In this document: in pieces, positions 38,652 to 45,646 of the stretch | Position numbering within the stretch: the stretch's first letter is position 1 | How the letters are laid out: every line of letters begins with the position of its first letter | From: Streptomyces sp. SCUT-3 | Lineage (GTDB): Bacteria > Actinomycetota > Actinomycetes > Streptomycetales > Streptomycetaceae | NCBI RefSeq assembly: GCF_014083985.1 | Contig: NZ_CP046907.1 | Coordinates: 1,248,501 to 1,312,500 of the forward strand | Direction of reading: 5' to 3' | Length of the DNA: 64,000 nt | Position numbers and translations under genes: made by a program | Notes under the pieces: generated by a model | Databases searched by the model: none | Told to the model about the DNA's origin: nothing | What the model saw: only the letters and a program-made list of their open reading frames with translations

Positions 38652-39200
38652 ATGAGCGGGACGACGGACCAGGGGGCCACCATCTGGCTCACCGGTCTGC
38701 CCAGCGCCGGCAAGACCACGATCGCCCGCGCGCTGGCGGACAGACTGCGCGGGGAGGGCCACCGGACGGAGGTGCTCGACGGCGACGAGATCCGCACCTT
38801 CCTCTCCGCCGGCCTCGGCTTCTCCCGCGAGGACCGGCACACCAACGTGCGGCGCATCGGGTTCGTCGCCGAACTCCTGGCCTCCAACGGGGTGAAGGTC
38901 CTCGTCCCGGTGATCGCCCCCTACGCGGACAGCCGCGAGGCGGTGCGCAAGCACCACGAGGCCGAGGGCACCCCGTACCTGGAGGTGCACGTGGCCACCC
39001 CGCTCGAGGTCTGCTCCGACCGGGACGTCAAGGGCCTGTACGCCAGGCAGGCCGCCGGCGAGATCTCCGGGCTGACCGGGGTCGACGACCCCTACGAGGT
39101 CCCCGAGGCGCCGGACGGCCGCATCGCCACGCAGGACCTGACCGTCGAGGAGTCCGCCGCGGCGCTGCACGCGCTGCTCGTCGAGAGGGGACTGGCATGA
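38652..39200 (+). CDS. cysC: Adenylyl-sulfate kinase
   Basis: 182 residues from ATG 38652, which has AGGAGCGACGC upstream; ATG 38592, overlapping the cysH stop, is an alternative start. Phosphorylates APS to PAPS. The P-loop GLPSAGKTT is at 15-23; LDGDEIRTFLSAGLGFSREDRHTNVRRIGFVAELLA and VPVIAPYADSREAVR are the substrate blocks; KGLYARQAAGEISGLTGVDDPYE closes the domain. Translationally linked to cysD by ATGA. Confidence 0.95.
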   Translation: MSGTTDQGATIWLTGLPSAGKTTIARALADRLRGEGHRTEVLDGDEIRTFLSAGLGFSREDRHTNVRRIGFVAELLASNGVKVLVPVIAPYADSREAVRKHHEAEGTPYLEVHVATPLEVCSDRDVKGLYARQAAGEISGLTGVDDPYEVPEAPDGRIATQDLTVEESAAALHALLVERGLA

Positions 39201-40138
39201 CCACCGCAGCAGTCGGGCGGCGGGCCACGGCCGGCCCGCGCACACCGGACCACCTGGACGTGCTGGAGTCGGAGTCGGTGCACGTCTTCCGCGAGGTGGC
39301 GGGCGAGTTCGAGCGGCCGGTGATCCTGTTCTCCGGCGGCAAGGACTCCATCGTCATGCTGCACCTGGCGCTGAAGGCGTTCGCCCCGGCGGCGGTGCCC
39401 TTCGCCCTGATGCACGTGGACACCGGCCACAACTTCCCCGAGGTCCTGGAGTACCGCGACCGCACCGTCGCCGAGCACGGGCTGCGGCTGCACGTGGCGT
39501 CCGTGCAGGAGTACATCGACGCCGGGAAGCTGCGCGAGCGCCCCGACGGCACCCGCAACCCGCTGCAGACGGTCCCGCTGACCGACGCGATCCGCGAGCA
39601 CCGCTTCGACGCCGTCTTCGGCGGCGGCCGCCGCGACGAGGAGAAGGCCCGCGCCAAGGAGCGCGTGTTCTCCCTGCGCGACGAGTTCTCCCAGTGGGAC
39701 CCGCGCCGCCAGCGCCCCGAGCTGTGGAACCTGTACAACGGCCGCCACGCCCCCGGCGAGCACGTGCGCGTCTTCCCCCTGTCCAACTGGACCGAGCTGG
39801 ACGTGTGGCAGTACATCGCCCGCGAGAAGATCGAACTTCCCTCCATCTACTACGCCCACGAGCGCGAGGTCTTCTCCCGCAACGGCATGTGGCTGACCCC
39901 CGGCGACTGGGGCGGCCCCACCGAGGACGAGGCGAGGACCCTGCAGACCCGCCTGGTGCGCTACCGCACCGTCGGCGACATGTCCTGCACCGGCGCGGTC
40001 GACTCCGACGCCGCCGACGTCGGGGCCGTCGTCGCCGAGGTCGCCGCCTCCCGGCTGACCGAGCGGGGCGCCACCCGCGCCGACGACAGGATGTCCGAGG
40101 CCGCCATGGAGGACCGCAAGCGCGAGGGGTACTTCTAA
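39197..40138 (+). CDS. cysD: Sulfate adenylyltransferase subunit 2
   Basis: 313 residues from ATG 39197, overlapping the cysC stop. Makes APS from ATP and sulfate together with CysN. The PP-loop SGGKDS is at 46-51, and GGGRRDEEKARAKERVFSLRDEFSQWDPRRQRPELWNLYN and VFPLSNWTELDVWQYI are family blocks. The stop is followed after two bases by the cysN ATG. Confidence 0.96.
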   Translation: MTTAAVGRRATAGPRTPDHLDVLESESVHVFREVAGEFERPVILFSGGKDSIVMLHLALKAFAPAAVPFALMHVDTGHNFPEVLEYRDRTVAEHGLRLHVASVQEYIDAGKLRERPDGTRNPLQTVPLTDAIREHRFDAVFGGGRRDEEKARAKERVFSLRDEFSQWDPRRQRPELWNLYNGRHAPGEHVRVFPLSNWTELDVWQYIAREKIELPSIYYAHEREVFSRNGMWLTPGDWGGPTEDEARTLQTRLVRYRTVGDMSCTGAVDSDAADVGAVVAEVAASRLTERGATRADDRMSEAAMEDRKREGYF

Positions 40139-40140
40139 CG

Positions 40141-41538
40141 ATGAGCACCACCACCGTCACCGGCCCGTCCGCCGACGGGCACCCGGTCGGGGCCGCCTCC
40201 CTGCTGCGGTTCGCCACCGCCGGGTCCGTCGACGACGGCAAGTCCACCCTGGTCGGCCGGCTGCTGCACGACTCCAAGTCCGTGCTCGCCGACCAGCTCG
40301 AGGCCGTCGAGCACGCCTCCCGCAGCCGCGGCCGGGCCGCACCGGACCTGGCGCTGCTCACCGACGGCCTGCGCGCCGAGCGCGAGCAGGGCATCACCAT
40401 CGACGTGGCCTACCGGTACTTCGCCACCCCCCGGCGCCGGTTCATCCTCGCCGACACCCCCGGCCACGTGCAGTACACCCGCAACATGGTCACCGGCGCC
40501 TCCACCGCCGAGCTGACCGTCGTCCTGGTCGACGCCCGCAACGGCGTCGTCGAGCAGACCCGCCGCCACGCGGCGGTCGCCGCCCTGCTGCGCGTGCCGC
40601 ACGTCGTCCTGGCCGTCAACAAGATGGACCTGGTCGGGTACTCCGAGTCCGTCTTCGCCCCCATCGCCGACGGGTTCGCCGCGTACGCCGCGTCCCTGGG
40701 CGTGCCCGAGGTCACCGCGATCCCGATCTCCGCGCTGGCCGGGGACAACGTGGTTACCCCGTCGGCCGCCATGGACTGGTACACCGGCCCCACGCTGCTC
40801 GAGCACCTGGAGGGCGTCGAGGTCGCCGCCGCCGCCGCCGCCGGCGCCGGCGCCGGCCCGGCCCGCTTCCCCGTCCAGTACGTCATCCGCCCGCAGACCG
40901 CCGAGCACCCCGACTACCGCGGCTACGCCGGGCAGGTCGTCTCCGGCGAACTGCGCGTCGGCCAGGCCGTCACCGTCCTGCCCTCGGGCCGCACCTCCAC
41001 GATCGAGGCCATCGACGCCCTGGGGGAGCCGGTGGACGCCGCCCGGGCCCCGCAGTCGGTCACCGTCCGGCTCGCCGACGACCTCGACGTCTCCCGCGGC
41101 GACCTGATCGCGCCCGCCGACGACGCCCCCGCGACCACGCAGGACGTGACCGCCACCGTCTGCCACCTCAGCGAGCGGCCCCTGGCCGTCGGCGCCCGCG
41201 TCCTGCTCAAGCACACCACCCGCACGGTCAAGGCGATCGTCAAGGACATCCCGCACCGCCTCGACATCGCCGGCGCGGACGCCGCCGACGGCCCCGTCCG
41301 GCGCCCCGCCCCGGACGGGCTGGCGGTCAACGACATCGGGCAGGTCGTCCTGCGGGTCTCCGAACCGCTGCCGCTGGACGCCTACGCCGACTCCCGCCGC
41401 ACCGGCTCCTTCCTCCTGATCGACCCCGCCGACGGCACCACCCTGACCGCCGGCATGGCCGGCCGGGCCTTCGACGGGGCCGACGGCGAAGGGGCCGACG
41501 GGGCCGCGGAGCAGGACGCGGACGGGTGGGACTTCTGA
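40141..41538 (+). CDS. cysN: Sulfate adenylyltransferase subunit 1, GTPase
   Basis: 465 residues from ATG 40141. GTP hydrolysis by CysN drives APS formation by CysD. G1 is AGSVDDGKST at 27-36, switch region REQGITIDVAYRYF, G3 DTPGH, G4 NKMD. EF-Tu-like domains 2 and 3 follow. No APS kinase domain is fused, in keeping with a separate cysC. The linker after 225 contains an Ala/Gly run. The acidic C-terminus ends DADGWDF. Confidence 0.95.
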   Translation: MSTTTVTGPSADGHPVGAASLLRFATAGSVDDGKSTLVGRLLHDSKSVLADQLEAVEHASRSRGRAAPDLALLTDGLRAEREQGITIDVAYRYFATPRRRFILADTPGHVQYTRNMVTGASTAELTVVLVDARNGVVEQTRRHAAVAALLRVPHVVLAVNKMDLVGYSESVFAPIADGFAAYAASLGVPEVTAIPISALAGDNVVTPSAAMDWYTGPTLLEHLEGVEVAAAAAAGAGAGPARFPVQYVIRPQTAEHPDYRGYAGQVVSGELRVGQAVTVLPSGRTSTIEAIDALGEPVDAARAPQSVTVRLADDLDVSRGDLIAPADDAPATTQDVTATVCHLSERPLAVGARVLLKHTTRTVKAIVKDIPHRLDIAGADAADGPVRRPAPDGLAVNDIGQVVLRVSEPLPLDAYADSRRTGSFLLIDPADGTTLTAGMAGRAFDGADGEGADGAAEQDADGWDF

Positions 41539-41639
41539 TGGCCGGCGAGGCGTACTCGGAGTTCGCCAAGGAGGGCGGCCGCGTCGGCAGCGGCGCCCTC
41601 GGCGCGGGCCGGGGCGGAGTGGGCCGGTGTACGCGCTGA
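41538..41639 (+). CDS. Possible 33-residue coupled ORF after cysN
   Basis: ATG 41538 overlaps the cysN stop (TGATG) and opens MAGEAYSEFAKEGGRVGSGA, then LGAGRGGVGRCTR. The junction allows translational coupling, but there is no family resemblance and the Gly/Arg bias can arise from GC-rich DNA. Weak call. Confidence 0.25.
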   Translation: MAGEAYSEFAKEGGRVGSGALGAGRGGVGRCTR

Positions 41640-41706
41640 CGCGCCGCCGCTCCCCCCGCGCCCCGCGCGCCGCCGGAACCACCGGCACCGAAGGCCCGCC
41701 GACACC

Positions 41707-41735
41707 GGGCCGGCTCCCCTGACGGGAGCCGGCCC
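41707..41735 (+). terminator. Hairpin between cysN and the ABC importer genes
   Basis: Perfect 12-bp stem (GGGCCGGCTCCC at 41707-41718, complement at 41724-41735), 5-base loop, ending 21 bases before the GTG of the binding protein. It may attenuate read-through from cysDN into the importer or protect mRNA ends. Confidence 0.45.
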
Positions 41736-41756
41736 CCTCCGAGAGGACCGCCTCCC

Positions 41757-42884
41757 GTGCACACCGACCGCACCGCACCGCCCCGGTCACCGCGCCTGCG
41801 CCGCGCCCTGTCCGCCGCGCTGGTCCTCCCGCTCCTGCTGGGCGCGCTCGCCGCCTGCGGCTACGGCTCCAAGGCCCCGAAGGACGACGCCGCCCCCGCC
41901 GCGGCGGGCGGGAGGAAACTGTCGGCCGGCACGGTGCGCATCGGCCACTTCGCCAACGTCACCCACGCCACGCCCCTGGTCGGGCTCGCGGAGGGGCTGT
42001 TCGCGAAGGAACTGGGCGGCACCCGGATCAGCACCCAGGTCTTCAACGCCGGCCCGTCCGAGATCGAGGCGCTCAACGCGGGCTCCGTCGACATCGGCTG
42101 GATCGGCCCCTCCCCCGCCGTCAACGGGTACACCAGGGCCGGCGGCAAGAACCTGCGGATCGTCTCCGGCTCGGCCTCCGGCGGCGTGTCGCTGGTGGTG
42201 GCCCCGGAGAGGGTCAAGGGCCCGCACGACCTGCGCGGCAAGCGGATCGCCACCCCGCAGCTGGGCAACACCCAGGACGTCGCGCTCCTCAACCACCTCG
42301 CCGAGGAGGGCTACGAGGTCGACCCGGCCACCGGCAGGGGCGACGTGACCGTGCTGCGGGTGGACAACAAGGAGACCCCCACCCTCTTCGAGCGCGGCGA
42401 CATCGACGGCGCCTGGGTGCCCGAGCCCACCGCCTCCAAGCTGGTCGCCTCCGGCGGCAAGGTCCTGCTGGACGAGAAGGAGCTGTGGGAGGACGGCGAG
42501 TTCGTCATCACGAACGTGGTCGTCTCCCGGAAGTTCCTCGCCGAGCACCCGGACGTCGTCGAGGCCGTGCTGCGCGGCTCGGTGCGCACCAACGCCTGGA
42601 TCGCCGAGAACCCGGAGAAGGCGAAGGAGCACGTCAACGCCTCCCTGAAGCGGCTCACCGGCAAGGCGCTGCCCGCCGACGTCCTCGGCCCCGCCTTCGC
42701 GGCCGTCGAGACGACCGACGACCCGCTCGCCGCCACCCTCCGGCAGCAGGCCGACCACGCCGTGCGGGCCGGGCTGCTGGAGAAGGCCGACCTGACCGGC
42801 ATCTACGACCTGAGGCTGCTGAACAAGGTCCTGCGGGCCGAGGGCAGGCCCGAGGTCGACAGCGCCGGGCTCGGCGCCGAGTAG
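41757..42884 (+). CDS. Sulfonate-type ABC transporter substrate-binding lipoprotein
   Basis: 375 residues from GTG 41757. Lipoprotein signal with the lipobox LAAC, cysteine 34. The mature protein follows the SsuA/TauA fold: RIGHFANVTHATPLVGLAEGLFAKELGG, SEIEALNAGSVDIGWIGPSPAVNGY, RGKRIATPQLGNTQDVALLNHLAEEGY. Captures an alkanesulfonate, taurine or sulfate ester at the membrane surface. With the ATPase and permease it forms an importer that supplies organic sulfur to the pathway; exact ligand not decided. Confidence 0.88.
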   Translation: MHTDRTAPPRSPRLRRALSAALVLPLLLGALAACGYGSKAPKDDAAPAAAGGRKLSAGTVRIGHFANVTHATPLVGLAEGLFAKELGGTRISTQVFNAGPSEIEALNAGSVDIGWIGPSPAVNGYTRAGGKNLRIVSGSASGGVSLVVAPERVKGPHDLRGKRIATPQLGNTQDVALLNHLAEEGYEVDPATGRGDVTVLRVDNKETPTLFERGDIDGAWVPEPTASKLVASGGKVLLDEKELWEDGEFVITNVVVSRKFLAEHPDVVEAVLRGSVRTNAWIAENPEKAKEHVNASLKRLTGKALPADVLGPAFAAVETTDDPLAATLRQQADHAVRAGLLEKADLTGIYDLRLLNKVLRAEGRPEVDSAGLGAE

Positions 42885-42950
42885 CGAGAAGCCGGCGGCG
42901 CACCGCGGCCGCCGGCCCCAGACCCGATCCCCGACCGAGGAGGTGGCCGG

Positions 42951-43790
42951 ATGGCGACCGCGCTGACCGACAACCCGACCGCGAACGACGCCGCGAACGA
43001 CGCCGCGAACGACGCCGCGAACGGCGCGGACGCGGGCACCCCCGCCGTCCGGCTGAGCCACGTCTCCAAGTCCTTCGGGCGGCCCGGCCACGGGCAGACC
43101 GTGCTGGACGACATCAGCCTCGACGTCGCCCCCGGCGAGTTCGTCTGCCTGCTGGGCGCCTCCGGCTGCGGCAAGTCCACCCTGCTCAACCTCGTCGCCG
43201 GGCTGGACGCCCCCTCCTCCGGGGAGATCCGGGTGGCCGGCGACCGCCGCCCGGCGCTGATGTTCCAGGAGCACGCGCTCTTCCCCTGGCTCACCGCCGG
43301 GAAGAACGTCGAGCTGGCGCTGCGCCTGCGCGGCGTGCCGCGCGGCGAGCGGCGCGAGGAGGCCGAGCGCCTCCTCGAACTCGTCCGCCTGCGGGGGGCG
43401 TACGGCAAGCGGGTGCACGAGCTGTCCGGCGGCATGCGGCAGCGCGTGGCCATGGCCCGGGCGCTGGCGCAGAAGAGCAGCGTGCTGCTGATGGACGAGC
43501 CGTTCGCCGCGCTCGACGCCATCACCCGCGACGTCCTCCACGAGGAGCTGACCCGCATCTGGCAGGCCACCGGGGACGTGTCCGTGCTGTTCGTCACCCA
43601 CAACGTGCGCGAGGCCGTGCGCCTGGCGCAGCGCGTGGTGCTGCTGTCCTCGCGCCCGGGGCGCATCGCCCGCCAGTGGCAGGTCGGCATTCCGCAGCCG
43701 AGGCGCATCGAGGATGCCGCCGTGGCCGACCTGTCCGTCGAGATCACCGAGCAGCTGCGGGGGGAGATCCGCCGACATGGCCAGCACTGA
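42951..43790 (+). CDS. Sulfonate-type ABC transporter ATP-binding protein
   Basis: 279 residues from ATG 42951 with GAGGTGG upstream. Walker A GASGCGKST, Q-loop FQEHALFPWLT, signature LSGGMRQRVAMARAL, Walker B LLMDEPFAALD, H-loop VTHNVREA: complete SsuB-like ATPase. An N-terminal extension has three exact NDAA repeats (residues 12-23), encoded by a 12-base tandem repeat at 42984-43019. Overlaps the permease start by 14 bases. Confidence 0.93.
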   Translation: MATALTDNPTANDAANDAANDAANGADAGTPAVRLSHVSKSFGRPGHGQTVLDDISLDVAPGEFVCLLGASGCGKSTLLNLVAGLDAPSSGEIRVAGDRRPALMFQEHALFPWLTAGKNVELALRLRGVPRGERREEAERLLELVRLRGAYGKRVHELSGGMRQRVAMARALAQKSSVLLMDEPFAALDAITRDVLHEELTRIWQATGDVSVLFVTHNVREAVRLAQRVVLLSSRPGRIARQWQVGIPQPRRIEDAAVADLSVEITEQLRGEIRRHGQH

Positions 43791-44727
43791 GACCACCACC
43801 GCGACAGGCCCCTCCGCCCCGGGCGGGGACGGGCCGGAGCGCCCCGTCCCCGGCGGGGGGGACCGGGCCGCCGACGGCCTGGCAGGCCTGGAGGCGGGCC
43901 TGGACGCACTGGAGACCCCGGCCGCGCAGCGCACCCCGGCCGGCCGGGTGCTGCGCACCAAGGTGCTGCCGCCGGTGGCCGCCGTGCTGCTGGTGCTCGC
44001 CGCCTGGCAGCTGGCCGCACAGGCCGACCTCAAGCCGGACTACATGCTGCCCGGGCCGCTCGACGTCTGGAACGCCCTGGCCGAGGAGTGGTACCGGGGC
44101 ACCATCCTGGGCACCGTCTGGAACAGCGTCTCGCGCGGCGCGCTCGGCTTCGCCGCCTCTCTGGCCATCGGCACCCCGCTGGGCCTGCTGGTCGCCCGGG
44201 TGGGGTTCGTGCGGGCGGCGATCGGCCCGGTCCTGTCCGGCCTGCAGTCGCTGCCGTCGGTGGCCTGGGTGCCGGCCGCGATCATCTGGTTCGGCCTCAC
44301 CGACGCCACGATCTACGCGGTCGTGCTGCTGGGCGCCGTGCCCTCGATCGCCAACGGCCTGGTGGGCGGCGTCGACCGGGTGCCCCCGCTGTACCTGAGG
44401 GCCGGCCGCACCCTGGGCGCGACCGGGCTGCGCGGCGTGCGGCACGTCCTGCTGCCGGCCGCCCTGCCGGGCTACCTGTCGGGGCTCAAGCAGGGCTGGG
44501 CGTTCTCCTGGCGCTCGCTGATGGCGGCCGAGCTGATCGCCGTCTCCCCCGACCTGGGCACCGGCCTGGGCCAGCTGCTGGAGAACGCCCGGGTCCTGCA
44601 GGACATGTCGCTGGTCCTGGGCGCGATCTCGCTCATCCTGGTCGTGGGCATCGGCATCGAACTGCTGGTCTTCGCCCCCCTGGAGCGCCGCGTGCTGCGC
44701 GGCCGCGGCCTGCTGGCGAGGGGCTGA
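43777..44727 (+). CDS. Sulfonate-type ABC transporter permease
   Basis: 316 residues from ATG 43777, inside the end of the ATPase gene. After a 55-residue hydrophilic N-terminus come about six membrane helices, starting with VLPPVAAVLLVLAAWQLAAQ. The EAA-type cytoplasmic loop is RAGRTLGATGLRGVRHVLLPAALPG, as in SsuC. PSVAWVPAAIIWFGL is also characteristic. Forms the channel of the importer. Confidence 0.92.
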   Translation: MASTETTTATGPSAPGGDGPERPVPGGGDRAADGLAGLEAGLDALETPAAQRTPAGRVLRTKVLPPVAAVLLVLAAWQLAAQADLKPDYMLPGPLDVWNALAEEWYRGTILGTVWNSVSRGALGFAASLAIGTPLGLLVARVGFVRAAIGPVLSGLQSLPSVAWVPAAIIWFGLTDATIYAVVLLGAVPSIANGLVGGVDRVPPLYLRAGRTLGATGLRGVRHVLLPAALPGYLSGLKQGWAFSWRSLMAAELIAVSPDLGTGLGQLLENARVLQDMSLVLGAISLILVVGIGIELLVFAPLERRVLRGRGLLARG

Positions 44728-44732
44728 CCGCC

Positions 44733-45536
44733 GTGCACACCTCCCGCGTCCCCCTCGAAGCCGCCTCCCCCGGCCGCGTCCCCCCGGGCCCCGGGCCCGC
44801 GCTGCTCGTGGTCGCCCACGGCAGCCGGGACCCGCGGCACGCCGCGACGGTGGCCGCACTGGCCCGGCGGGTGCGCCGGTCCCGCCCGGGCCTGACGGTC
44901 GAGGTCGGGCACCTGGACTTCGACGCCCCGGACGTGCCCGGGGCGCTGGACCGGCTGGCCGCCCGCGGGCAGCGCGACGTCGTCGCGCTGCCGCTGCTGC
45001 TCACCCGGGCCTTCCACGCCAAGACCGACATCCCCGGGGTGCTGCGCGAGTACACCGCGCGGCACCCGTGGATGACGGTCCGCCGGGCCGGGGTGCTGGG
45101 CCCCGACCCGCTGCTGACCGCCGCGCTGGAGCGGCGGCTGGCCGAGGCCGGGGTGCGCCCCGGCGACGGCCCGACCGGGGTCGTCCTGGCCTCGGCGGGC
45201 TCCACCGATCCGGAGGCGGGCGCGGTGATCGCACAAGTCGCGCGGGAGTGGCGGCACACCGGTTGGTGCGCCGTGGTCCCCGCGTTCGCCTCCGCCCGCG
45301 GCCCGCGCACCGAGGACGCGGTGCGGGCCCTGCGCGCGGGCGGCGTGCGGCGGGTGGCCGTGGCGCCGTACGTGATCGCCCCCGGCTTCCTGCCCGACCG
45401 GATCCTGCGCGGGGCCCGCGAGGCCGGCGCGGACGCGGTCGCCGGCGTCCTGGGCGACGCCCCGGAACTCGCCGCCCTCCTGCTGCGCCGCTACGACGCC
45501 GCCCGCACGGCCACCCCCCTCCCCCACGCCGCCTGA
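44733..45536 (+). CDS. Sirohydrochlorin chelatase (CbiX/SirB-like)
   Basis: 267 residues from GTG 44733, five bases after the permease stop. Duplicated CbiX-type domains: LLVVAHGSRDPRHAATVAALARRV with the catalytic His near 31, DVVALPLLLTRAFHAKTDIP, then VVLASAGSTDPEAGAVIAQVAREW and RRVAVAPYVIAPGFLPDRIL. Inserts Fe2+ (or Co2+) into sirohydrochlorin. In this operon the product siroheme is the cofactor of the sulfite reductase at 35943, so ferrochelatase is the likely role. Confidence 0.9.
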   Translation: MHTSRVPLEAASPGRVPPGPGPALLVVAHGSRDPRHAATVAALARRVRRSRPGLTVEVGHLDFDAPDVPGALDRLAARGQRDVVALPLLLTRAFHAKTDIPGVLREYTARHPWMTVRRAGVLGPDPLLTAALERRLAEAGVRPGDGPTGVVLASAGSTDPEAGAVIAQVAREWRHTGWCAVVPAFASARGPRTEDAVRALRAGGVRRVAVAPYVIAPGFLPDRILRGAREAGADAVAGVLGDAPELAALLLRRYDAARTATPLPHAA

Positions 45537-45556
45537 TCGCGGCACTGCCTGCGGGG

Positions 45557-45638
45557 CGGGCGGACCGGCGTGGCGAACCGCAGAGGAAAACCGGCAAGGC
45601 GGGCAGGTTTTCTGCGTTTCGGCACCCCGGTCCGCCCG
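45557..45638. terminator. Nested hairpin between convergent operons
   Basis: Outer arms 45557-45568 and 45627-45638 pair over 12 bp. Inside, CGCAG-AGG-AAAACC (45580-45592) pairs with GGTTTTCTGCG (45606-45616) except for a 3-base bulge. It separates the sulfur operon from the PhoX gene. Confidence 0.6.
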
Positions 45639-45646
45639 GGACGGCG

